The position numbers and the translations under genes were made by a program. From Nyssa sinensis (lineage: Eukaryota; Streptophyta; Magnoliopsida; Cornales; Nyssaceae): 64,000 nucleotides of DNA. The DNA is taken from NCBI GenBank assembly GCA_008638375.1, contig CM018048.1, positions 6,407,089 to 6,471,088 on the forward strand, given 5' to 3'. Shown one piece after another: positions 33,301 to 43,472 of the stretch. Every line of letters starts with the position of its first letter. Within the stretch, counting starts at the first letter, position 1. A model generated the notes under the pieces. It searched no databases. It was not told the DNA's origin and worked only from the letters and a program-made list of their open reading frames with translations.

Positions 33301-36300
33301 AAGTCCCATCGGACCTAGAATTTTCCAAATAAAAAAATCAATGTTATGATAATGCATCTGTCTAATAATTGCTGCTCACTGATATACTACATGCATTCTT
33401 AGGTTCTCTCATATGTGTCATGTCCTATCCATTGCACTATTTAAATTCAAACAAATTCGGCAGAACCATAAAGTTTGCCTGAATTGCAGATTTCACTGAG
33501 AAAAAAGACGACATACCTCCAAAATGCCTCAGCACTCTAGGTTCTGGGCATGCTGAAAAAAGAGATGCTAGATTGCTACTATACATCCTGATTGTATGTT
33601 TCATTTTTCATCTTTTCATAAATAATATTGTAACTACAAAAAAATAAAGATGAAAAAATGGTGCGGCCTTGTTCACGCTTGTTGTGGGTAAAGACCCGCA
33701 TGGGGACTCAGCTCTATAAATTTCTTAGGCCAAAAACTGTCATGATTGGACAATCCACATGACAGTTTGATTGGAATTATACATTAGAATCATGTTTGCT
33801 TTTTAAAGATTCAACCAGAAAATCAGTTCAATAAATTGAATTTTGGTTAGTGGCTTGTGATGATCTCTCTGATGGGTCTATGTTACACTCGCTGATAATG
33901 TGCTCATTAGTGGAAATAATAAAGGCTCACATATGAAATTAGTTTCATGGAAATTTTTAGTAGTTGTCACTAGATGGGCTTTCAGATATTAAATATATTT
34001 TGACACTTTTTTTTTTTGGTTTCAATGGAGTTAATTTGCTGGCTGGACATTTTATGTTTCAATTTGTTACTGCATTTGATCTCTTGTTCTCTTGATCTTG
34101 ATCTCTTGATATATATATATATATATATATATATCTGTATGGAGATAAATTGATTCTATATATATATATATATTCCCTCAACTCAACGCACCATGTATTG
34201 AGCAGAACTTTGTTGAAGATGATTTGTTGACATTTATCTCTACTCAGCCTTAGAATTCATATGATGTTTCTCTGCATGTTAGTACTAGTTGGCAATGTTT
34301 AGGCTATTCTCCTTTTATCTTGAAAACTCCTAACACGTGATATGGGGAAAATGTATCAGTAAACAACAAAATTTGTTGCTGAATCTGATTTATCTCTACT
34401 CTAGAACTGTTTTAGACTAGCCTAATTGAGATTGGATTGATTTGTTGATCGACCCTACAAACAGGAGGATTGCATTATTGATTGATTCTGGTTCCCTAGT
34501 TCAGCCAAATCAAATTGAGTGAACTGCTTCACAGACTCAGAAATTTTACATCTGATTTAGCTATGTAGGACCTGCCCATCTTTTTGTGTTTGCAAGCAAT
34601 AAAAAGAAACTGCAAAACCCATTTAAAAAGGTTTGCTGTTTTGAAACTGGGAAGCCGTATAAAATCATGATATAGGTGGTAAGTGATGAATTCTACATGC
34701 TTTGTGCTATGAAACAAGCTTGTTGGTTGTGTATTTAGTGAAAACTATCTTTGGGGATTGCTCTATTCTTGTAGTTGCAGGCCGTGGTCTTTCATGGTGC
34801 TCAATAGTCCTAGTGTTTTTCAGATCTGCGTTTTTTTTTTTTTTTTTCAGATCTGTGTTTTTTTTTTTTTTAGATCTTCCCCCCTTTATCTATACATAAT
34901 CCTCATTTTCCAAGCACATTCAGTTTCCCCCCCCCCCTTTTTTTATTAATGTCTTGAATGGACCAATTTTCCAATCTCTCGTCTTGCAAGTCACCCCAGC
35001 TTCTGAGTTTGTGCATTTAGTAGTTGTCTAAGTCACAATTTGGACCACATTTAGAAAAGCCTATTTGTCAGTTGTACTATTTAGTCCCAATTTTGGAAAT
35101 GGCCTAATTTCGTCCCAAATTTTATACACACACATACGTATGGATGATTGTAAAATTAATTTCAATAGACAATAACAATTTGATGGTATTGGTCAGTAAT
35201 ATGGGATAAAACTTATATTGAATATGGTTGAATTTAAAATCTGAAAAACTTGACCATTGTTGCTGGACTCTTATTTGCTCATTTCCCAATAGTTGCATGC
35301 ATTTCATGACCTTTTTTCCCCTTTGTTTGCAAGAGATTAGCTCACAAGATAAAATTTGGAGAGTAGGTATATTCAATGGAGCTTTTTTATTTTATTTTTT
35401 ATTTTCTGGGATAGGAACTGATTTAGGAAAAAGATGGGGTTATCTCATTTATTTTTTTAAACATGCCGTTACATTTAGTTATCTCATTTATTTTGCAGTT
35501 ACCCATATAAAGTAAAGACATGCCAAGGACACCAAAAAAAAACCAAACGTGTTGTTCCCTTGATATGATAGAATAAATAGATTTTAAGGTTAAGGTTTTG
35601 ATGTAGAACGATTTCATGTTGGAAGTTATGTTGAAGTTATCTTCAAGTTCTGATTCTTTTTTCACTCATTGAATTAATTATTTCCAGATTTTTGTTTACT
35701 GTTTGTATTTTTCTATAATTCATTTCATGTTATCTGTTGTAGACACACTGTTTGTATTGGTGGTATATGTAAAGCATGAGTGGTGTTCTATGGTAGGATA
35801 GACGTTTAGATAGATGTGGCCTACACACATTTCTCAATCCATTTAACATAAATACACATTGTGAAAACCTCAATTGGATATCTTGAACTATTATTGTGGC
35901 TGTTAGAATATTGTCGTTTGAATGGGTTCCATGTCAATAGCTTGGAGGGTCCATTAAGTTAGGCATTGGTATTGGTGAGATTTGTTGAACTTGTATGCAA
36001 GGGCGGTGCTTCATATACTTGCCCCCCGCCCCCCAAAGATCATTCACCATGAAATTGTTCATGGTGGTAAAAGGGCTTCCGTGGCATCCATAAAAAAAAT
36101 TGCATAATTTCACTTTGATCTCCCCCATCTTATAAATAAATTTGATTCCCATCCCAAAATTATTTCTTTTGGTATCCATAACTCCAAATAAATTTTATCC
36201 ATATGAAATTGTATCATCAAATTATTAAGATGTTATAAGGGGAAAATTAGAACCTTTGATTCCTCCGTTTCTTACAATTTACAACTATACAGAAGATGAA

Positions 36301-37314
36301 CACCATTACTTTGTTACTCAACTCTGCACTTGTTTGGTAGAATTTTAATTTCTTTAAAATGGCATAAACCTTTTAAAGTAAACAGGACAATGATTGTTTG
36401 CATAAAGCAACGGCTGACCAATTTAAGTAGGGCATTGGCTTCTTTCCATCACGAAAGAAAAGTTCCAACAATGGACTTTATAGAAGAGTTCTAATAGTCC
36501 TTGGAAGAGATTCTCTCTACTTTCCCAAATGCATAGAATTGTTCTTTAAAAAAATATAAATCAGTCCATAAATCTCTCTCTCTCTGTGTCTCAACTCAAA
36601 ACAAATAGACAAAAAGATTTTGAACCCAAACTCCATTGTGAGTGTTTGAGATTACTTCCCCAAATGCATAGAAATGTAACAAAAAAAAAAAAAATCAATT
36701 TAGTTCATAAATAGTACCTATGAGCTGTGAAAACTTGAATTAAGAGAGGAAAAATAATTGTGAAAAAATGTTGATTGAATTAAGCTGTTGAATGTTTGAA
36801 TGAATATATTTCATAAGTGATTATATGAAGTGGAGACACGTCACTCAAAATCAAATTCACTTAAAAGATGAAAAAAAAATTGGTTTGAAAGCGTCTTTTG
36901 GAAAGACGCTTTTGAAAGATGGCGTGCTCCTTCATCATCTATGTGAAATCAGATTGAAGAATGGTTTTTTGTTCTTTAAAGAATTTTTTTTTTAAGAAAA
37001 AGAAAATACATAGGCATAGGCAATCCTTTCTAGGTCAAAAGCTAATCAGTTCTATAAATATATATTAATTCCCGTCTAAATATTGTTTGATTAATTTCAA
37101 AGATGTTTTGCTCATGTTTATGACTTTCACAACATTTTAGCTTATTGAATCTATGTTTGCTTAATTTCAAAAGATGTTGTTTTGCTTAATTTCAAAGATG
37201 TTCTTTGAACCATTTTAGCTTAGGACATTCAAAGATGGAGTTTGATCCCAACATACACTTATTTAGTTATTTCCAAATTTTGATGCCTTCTATATTTTTT
37301 TTTGAAGGTTAGAA
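30376..37314. other. MULE 5' non-coding region with local duplications
   Basis: No long coding sequence. It contains a duplicated ~155-bp block (30382-30536 and 34817-34971), a tandem duplication of ~170 bp (31287-31459 and 31493-31662), a 47-bp tandem duplication (32834-32926), AT microsatellites (34108-34172) and one internal terminal-type palindrome (36888-36912). A possible captured exon bounded by TTGCAG and GTATG lies at about 33490-33593, not identified. Confidence 0.5.
36888..36912. repeat. Internal copy of the MULE terminal palindrome
   Basis: AAAGCGTCTTTTGGAAAGAC plus GCTTT forms the same hairpin as the right-end array. It lacks the adjoining ~28-bp outer units, so it is not a second terminus. 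It sits about 400 bp upstream of the transposase ATG. Confidence 0.7.
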
Positions 37315-39843
37315 ATGGCTGGAATATCAATACCTGTATTATGTTATTGGGGAGGAAATATTTGTTATGGGGAACAAGGTAATATATGGTATGATATGAA
37401 TGCTCAAGGAAGCATTATGTTAAGGAGGGGAACAACTTATGCTGAACTTTTGGCAAAGATGTATGATATCATGAAGGTGGATATAACAGAATTCTCCCTA
37501 AAGATGATCTGCCGATTTCCAATCAACCACAACAATTACATACCATTACAAGTAGTTAATGATGAGACTGTGCAAACAATGATTGAAGTTGTTATAGGAA
37601 ATCAGGCCTTATATGGCATCGACTTGTATGTGGAGAAGGAAAATGTGAATTATCCTTGTGCAGTCTCTCAACCGCTAGAGATGGGATCTGGTTCTTATAC
37701 TCGATTGCTCACACAGGATAATGATGACCCAATTTCCAACTCTATTCCCATGGCACATCAAACTGCAAGTCCTGTGTTGATAAATGATACATGTCATACA
37801 GAACATGTGTCGTTTCTTATTGAGCATCTTGTTCAGGTTGAGAGCGAGGACATTTGCAACCATGACTTAAATTTAAATGATTGTGCTGCTATCTCGGATG
37901 AAGACAATGATAATGATGGATTGGCTGATAATGATGACATGAATGAACCCGGTGAGCATAGCAGGCATGAGGCTGATTCCCCATTTTTTTTAAATGTGGA
38001 TTTTGGAGATGATGTTGGTAGTAGTGGTTCAACCGTTCCACACCATACTCAGATTTGGGATCCATTGCGCAATGAGTTGGCTAAAGGCATTGTTTTCAAT
38101 GATAAAGAAAAATTACAACATGCTGTCAAAGAATTTTCAATAAGATCCCACCATCAGTACGAGGTGGTTGAAAGCAATAGTGAAGTTTGGGTTGTGAGAT
38201 GTAAATTGCATGAAGAGTGTGGGTGCAAATGGAGGTTACGTGCTATTAAAAGAAAAAGGACTGGAAGATTTGAAATCACAAGATATGAGGGCCCACACAC
38301 TTGTTTACACCCGCGGATGAACTTGGATCATGTGCAATTAGATTCCAAGTTAATTGCAAGTGAGATACAAGGTGCAGTGAGGGTTGATCCTGCAATCAAG
38401 ATAGATTCAATTGTGGAGCTGATGCAAGAAAAATACAATTACAATATCTCCTACAGAAAAGCTTGGATTGCAAAGGAGAAAGCAATTGCTATGATATTTG
38501 GAGATTGGGAGAGTTCGTATAGGTTGTTGCCTAAATTTATGGGAGCCCTTGTTAAATATAATCCAGGCACAATTGTGAAATGGTTACATTATAATACTGA
38601 CAACCAAGATGTGGTACAATTTGGTCGGATTTTTTGGTCATTTAGTGCATCAATTCAGGGATTTCTGCATTGTCGGCCACTTATCAGTATTGATGGCACA
38701 CATTTGTATGGGAAATACAAGGGAAAGTTGTTAATTGCAATGGCTATTGATGGTAATAATCAACTTTTTCCCCTTGCATTTGCAATTGTTGAAGAGGAGA
38801 GTTACAACAGTTGGTTATGGTTCCTTAGTTTACTAAGGCTGCATGTTGTGGGAATGAGGCAAGACATTTGTTTGATATCTGATCGACATAAGGGTATAAT
38901 TGCTGCAGTTAATAATGTCAATTCTGGATGGCAGGAGCCTAATGCATATCACAGGTTTTGCTTACGACATGTGCGTAGCAATTTCAATAGCAAATTCAAG
39001 GATGCCCATCTGAAGTCGCTTGTTTGGGCTGCTGGGAGTGCACATCAAATACGCAAATTCAATTCCATTATGGAAGAAATTAAAACCATAAATCCGAAGG
39101 CATGGGAGTGGTTGAATAACATACCTGCAACGCAATGGACAATTTCACATGATGGTGGTCGACGGTATGGACATTTGACTACCAACATTTCTGAGGTTTT
39201 TAATGGTGTGTTGAAAGGTGCACGAAATTTGCCAATATCTGCGTGTGTACAACTTATTTTTTATCGTCTTGTCAAATACTTTTGTGGTAGACGAGCTTTT
39301 GGCCAGCAAGCTGTTTCTGATGGTTCCACATATACTCCTTTTGCTGTTACAAAGATTTTGCGTTACCAATCTAAGTTAGGTGGACATCGCATCATCGACT
39401 TCAACAGAAACTCCGGTGAGGCTGCAGTGATGACGAGGAGGGGTAACTCACACGCGATATTAGCACGTGATGGTGTATGTTCATGTGGGAAATGGGTCAT
39501 CTACAAAATTCCATGTTCTCACGCCTTAGCGGTGTTTGCACAAGCTTCAGTTGATGGATGGAGTTGCATAGATGAATGTTACAAGTTGTCAACAAATATG
39601 GCTATATACGCATCTGAATTCCACCCTCTTCACCATCCAGATTATTGGGATGAGCCCACTGGTCCATCTTTGTGCCCCAATCCTACTTTGAAAAGAATCA
39701 AGGGTCGTCCGCAGTCGACACGCATTCGAAATGAAATGGATACGGAGGAAGGTCGTAGGCCAAAACAATGTGGGTATTGTAAGGTTAGGGGACATGATAA
39801 AAGAACTTGTCCAGCAAGAAGGCAGCAACCCACGGGGAACTAA
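37315..39843 (+). CDS. MuDR-type MULE transposase (mudrA-like), intact
   Basis: 842 codons, single exon, no stops. In order: an N-terminal PB1-like part (about 1-110), an acidic linker, and a MuDR DNA-binding domain with WRKY-GCM1-type zinc ligands (C296 in VRCKLHEECGCKW, then HTC ending at C330). The DDE transposase core follows, with D460 in SIDGTHLYGKYKG, D523 in ISDRHKG and E627 in NISEVFNG, and a CLRH motif between the last two. Then come a SWIM zinc finger (CSCGKWVIYKIPCSHALA, from about 722) and a CCHC knuckle (CGYCKVRGHDKRTC, from about 819). Length and layout match full-length plant mudrA-type proteins, so it may still be active. The start is the first ATG in frame, right after a T-rich acceptor-like tract. 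Confidence 0.93.
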   Translation: MAGISIPVLCYWGGNICYGEQGNIWYDMNAQGSIMLRRGTTYAELLAKMYDIMKVDITEFSLKMICRFPINHNNYIPLQVVNDETVQTMIEVVIGNQALYGIDLYVEKENVNYPCAVSQPLEMGSGSYTRLLTQDNDDPISNSIPMAHQTASPVLINDTCHTEHVSFLIEHLVQVESEDICNHDLNLNDCAAISDEDNDNDGLADNDDMNEPGEHSRHEADSPFFLNVDFGDDVGSSGSTVPHHTQIWDPLRNELAKGIVFNDKEKLQHAVKEFSIRSHHQYEVVESNSEVWVVRCKLHEECGCKWRLRAIKRKRTGRFEITRYEGPHTCLHPRMNLDHVQLDSKLIASEIQGAVRVDPAIKIDSIVELMQEKYNYNISYRKAWIAKEKAIAMIFGDWESSYRLLPKFMGALVKYNPGTIVKWLHYNTDNQDVVQFGRIFWSFSASIQGFLHCRPLISIDGTHLYGKYKGKLLIAMAIDGNNQLFPLAFAIVEEESYNSWLWFLSLLRLHVVGMRQDICLISDRHKGIIAAVNNVNSGWQEPNAYHRFCLRHVRSNFNSKFKDAHLKSLVWAAGSAHQIRKFNSIMEEIKTINPKAWEWLNNIPATQWTISHDGGRRYGHLTTNISEVFNGVLKGARNLPISACVQLIFYRLVKYFCGRRAFGQQAVSDGSTYTPFAVTKILRYQSKLGGHRIIDFNRNSGEAAVMTRRGNSHAILARDGVCSCGKWVIYKIPCSHALAVFAQASVDGWSCIDECYKLSTNMAIYASEFHPLHHPDYWDEPTGPSLCPNPTLKRIKGRPQSTRIRNEMDTEEGRRPKQCGYCKVRGHDKRTCPARRQQPTGN

Positions 39844-40274
39844 CTCAGCTACTCAAGTAGATGTTGAGCAGATTTTTTGTCTTGGATATATTTTTTTTTT
39901 TGTTAATGATATGACAGAAATTATGTATGTTTTGTAATAGTTATGGGAATTTCTTATCATTTGTATTATGTCATTTTATCATCTCTTGTACTAGCTTTCT
40001 TTTTATATATTATGGACTTTGAAAGCTTTTAAAATGAGAAAGTTATCTTGCATTTGCTTCAAGTGTGCAAAAATCTGACCTATGGGTAGTGTTTTTATCA
40101 TAACTTGAGTTTTACATGGATTTTTTGAGTGATTCAAAATGGTGTAGAAACTAGACTCAATGGGGATGATTTTGGTTCACATTTCATTACATTTGGATTT
40201 GTAGATTGAGAGAAACATCAATTTGAATAAAAGGGTTACGCGCAGCCTTTTTTTTGAAGTAAAAGTTTGCTGAA

Positions 40275-40345
40275 AATGAACAGTAACTTCCAATGTTACT
40301 GTGCATTTTTAGCTACTGGTTTGGGAGGTTACTGTTCATTGGAAG
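40275..40345. repeat. GAACAGTAAC mini-palindrome, copy 1
   Basis: TGAACAGTAAC...TTAGCTACTGGTTTG...GTTACTGTTCA; inverted ends enclose a conserved TTTTTAGCTACTGG core. It lies between the transposase gene and the Aux/IAA piece. Confidence 0.75.
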
Positions 40346-40416
40346 TATATATTTTTTTTTTTTTTTTTTTGTTGCTTGTTCAAACATTCCGTTAAAGAGC
40401 TACTCCATCAAGGGTT

Positions 40417-40608
40417 TTGTGTGAAATGCACAGCCTAAAGAGCTGCTCCATCAAAGATCTCAACCTCAAGGAAACTGAGCTGAGACTTGGTTTGCCTGGT
40501 TCTGAGTCTCCTGAGAGGAAGGCTGGACTTGGGATGTCTCTTTTTGGAAAGGATTTGGAAGATAAGACTAATGGCAAACCAGATTTGTTTAATTTCAAAG
40601 CAGAATAA
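40417..40608 (+). pseudogene. Captured Aux/IAA N-terminal fragment
   Basis: A 63-codon open frame holds LNLKETELRLGLPGSESPER, the domain I region of Aux/IAA auxin-response repressors with the LxLxL EAR motif that recruits TOPLESS co-repressors. It then reads SLFGKDLEDKTNGKPDL. Domains II to IV (degron and PB1) are absent, so it is only a piece of an Aux/IAA gene. It lies between copies 1 and 2 of the mini-palindrome. The ATG may not be used. Confidence 0.82.
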
Positions 40609-40751
40609 TTGATGTGTCTGCACATTCCTTTCATTCCCAACCAAAATGAATAACATTTTGCTTTCATTGTCACACTAATCCATCATAGAAAAGAAAAAAA
40701 AAATTAAAAATAGAAAATAAAAAAAATTGAAAGCAGGAGTTTACGGCTTTA

Positions 40752-40820
40752 GGTGAACAGTAACATTGACTGTTACTGTTCAATTTTAGCTACTGGTTTG
40801 TGATTTTACTGTTCATCTAA
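40752..40820. repeat. GAACAGTAAC mini-palindrome, copy 2
   Basis: It starts TTTAGGTGAACAGTAAC and ends TTACTGTTCATCTAAA, so the whole unit has inverted ends of about 17 bp, like a very small MITE. The core TTTTAGCTACTGG is shared with the other copies. Confidence 0.75.
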
Positions 40821-40948
40821 AATTTACTTTTAGCAAATCTAGTTTTTAGTAACAGGACAGTCTCCTAAGGCTTTCTCATGTATGTACGTGTGTGTGTGTG
40901 TGTCTCTCTCTCTCTCTCTATTTACTTTCTTTTTCTTCTCTACCTTTC

Positions 40949-41500
40949 TCATTGATATTGCACCCCAGTATAGTCATCAGCATTGGGTGATATGAGGCTC
41001 TCCACATAAGTCACTGTATCAAACTGTCCTGGCATGCCATTAATCTCTAAATCCCTCAATGTTTCTGCTTTTTCATTATACAGAATTAGTTTCCGTGCAC
41101 CAATCCTCAATACAATTTCCCCCATTTTTGTCAAACACAAAGGCTTTAAAAAAGCATAAGCCTCAATACCTGTAATGCATGGCATTGTGATCCTCACTTT
41201 TCTCCAAGACTCATTCTTTCCATATTCATTCATCACCCATAAATCAAAACTGATTTCATTGGAACAGCAAAACATAAAGAGGCATCCTCCCAAGACCCCA
41301 ATATCAAAATAAGATTTCTCATACTCACACTCAGGCAATTGAACTAACCTGTATTTCTCCTCTGCTAAATCTAGAGCAGCCACCACGTGGCAGTGAGGTG
41401 CACCACTCCACAGAGATACCATCCAATGAAGAGCTCCATTCACAAATACCCCGTGAACAATTTGACTAATTTGTAGTTATCAGTTACTGGAAAATCATTA
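40949..41500 (-). pseudogene. Captured F-box-associated domain fragment
   Basis: The minus-strand frame 41443-40949 encodes NGALHWMVSLWSG, VVAALDLAEEKYRLVQLPE, LFMFCCSNEISFDLWVMNEY, ESWRKVRITMP and KMGEIVLRIG. These are the successive conserved blocks of the F-box-associated interaction domain in plant F-box proteins (SCF substrate adaptors). Just upstream, in a shifted frame, FPVTDNYKLVKL (about 41500-41465) continues the domain, showing a deletion between the two blocks. The F-box itself is missing. The piece stops abruptly next to mini-palindrome copy 3. Confidence 0.8.
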
Positions 41501-41514
41501 GGGAACAATTTTTA

Positions 41515-41686
41515 GCTCCAGGTGAACAGTAACTTTCAAAGTTACTGTTCATTTTTAGCTACTGGATTGCATATTACTGTTCATCCAAATCTGATTTTTT
41601 TTTTTTTTATGGTTGTTTGTTCTTTTAATATACATGGAATGAGGGATCAATTCCCAGGTTTTGTTTAAAGGGACTTTATAGAGGTA
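41515..41686. repeat. Mini-palindrome copy 3 with 100-bp extension
   Basis: The palindromic core at 41521-41587 is followed by a poly-T and a GTTGTTTGTTCTTTTAATAT-type extension ending GACTTTATAGAGGTA. The whole unit is nearly identical to 42915-43093. Confidence 0.8.
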
Positions 41687-42914
41687 CTACATGATGGTTA
41701 ATCTTGGATGCTAGGGAGCATTTGTGAGTGATAACTTGATGATTTTCCTCTAGCATTAATGTCTTGATTGTTATAGATGTTTTCCCACTCAAGGTTTTTG
41801 GGTTTCGTACTGCAATTCAAATCCCAATTAATTCTTTTTAGCAAACATCAATTGCCTGCCCAAGAAGAAATGCATCAGGAATCTTCTAAATTTCATTTAT
41901 TTATCAGGATTTATCTTTCAGTTAATGCAGTTCAGATTAGATATATAGGCTATTAAATTGAACTCCATGATCCCTAAAATTTCCTAATCTGTCTTACACT
42001 TGAACTACGATGTAGATAATTTGTTTTAATATCCAGATTTATTTACCTTACCAACATTATGATTTCTTTTTGACAAAACTACGCATGAAATTGGAGCTAT
42101 GATCAATATCATGAGTATCATTTTTCTACTGCTAGTCATCTCCTTTGGTTGGGGTTTTGTTTGATTTGAAGAACTTTGACATTGAATTACAACACCATTA
42201 GGCTCATCTAACTGCATCAGAAGTATTTTTGGTCTTCTATTAGTTGGTTTCTGGATTTTTTTTTTCAATTGATATATCTGCATTCTTAGGTTCTTTCCCG
42301 TGGTTCATAAGCCTGCCTCCTTCGATGAGGTGTTGTTCTGAGTGTCAAATATGTATCCCTTTGTTCCTCAAACTGCACTAAATGCATTTTGTTTCTCCAC
42401 CGATTGTTACAGAAGATTTTACGGACTTTTTTACAGTTTCTGGTGCTCAACACAGATCAGGATGTCTGAGGTGACTCAAAAATTATGGATGAGTGAGGAG
42501 ATAATTCTCAATTATTTCAAAGAATATTCCTATAAGTTATTAAATAGGAAGAACTACAGGGTTGTAAGAACTTTTGAAGTTAGGAATTGAGAGCTGAATG
42601 GGATGAGAAGAGTATGGAATTACTTGGCAAGTAAAGTTCAATAGTGTCATAGGCAAATATATACACGTGATAATATAGATATATATTCAAAATATGTGCT
42701 AAAAGAATGAAAACAAATGAAAAAGTTGATTGAAGTCGTGAGAAAACAAACCAGATTTGTTTTTCTTTTGTAGCAGCTCATTATGTGAAGCAGTCAAATT
42801 CTTTTCATTTGTTTATATGAGGTTGGGCAATACTAATTTCCTGAGTGGTGGGTGAAGGGATATCCAACAGCTTGAGTTGAAGTACATCTAGTTTTAGATA
42901 CTGGTTTGAAATTT
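41687..42914. other. Unassigned captured or filler DNA between repeat copies
   Basis: Two short open frames occur (42026-42283 minus, 42342-42590 plus) with no family I recognise. A ~65-bp block (CAGATTTGTTTTTCTTTTGT..., 42752-42815) is repeated at 43133-43197, beyond copy 4. Confidence 0.4.
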
Positions 42915-43093
42915 TGCTCCAGGTGAACAGTAACTTTCAAAGTTACTGTTCATTTTTAGCTACTGGATTGCATATTACTGTTCATCCAAATCTGAATATT
43001 TTTTTTTTTTTTTTTGTGGTTGTTTGTTCTTTTAATATACATGGAATGAGGGATCAATTCCCAGGTTTTGTTTAAAGGGACTTTATAGAGGTA
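42915..43093. repeat. Mini-palindrome copy 4 with extension
   Basis: Near-identical to 41515-41686, differing mainly in poly-T length. It lies 380 bp upstream of the PMD gene start. Confidence 0.8.
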
Positions 43094-43472
43094 GAACAGA
43101 AAATCAGATTTGGTCTAGTGTAAACATGAAAATCAGATTTGTTTTTTTTTTTGTAGCAGCTGATTATGTGAAGCAGTCAAATTCTTTTCATCTGTTTAAA
43201 AGCCCAATAGTTTTGTTTACATCAGCACATAAAGAATAGGTTGTTATTCAAACCACCTGCTCAACCTAAACAAAGTGGCATTATACTTGCTGTTAAGACA
43301 CTTCATTTGCTGTTTTGAATCCAATAATAGATCGTCCAATTCTAGAACTTAATTATTTCTTCTTTTCATGTATGCTTACTTTTTTACAAGTGTAATTGAT
43401 GACATGTTAAATCAAGGTTTTTAAGTTGCTAACTTTTTATCTCATTTGTCATTTATAATTTATTAATAACAG

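Noticed and set aside
36888..36912. A MULE terminus here, making a shorter element from 36.9 kb
   Set aside because: Only the palindrome is present, without the outer ~28-bp units or a matching target duplication. A shorter nested element is still not fully excluded.
40417..40608. Aux/IAA as a functional gene
   Set aside because: Only domain I is present; domains II to IV and further exons are missing, and it lies between transposon repeats.
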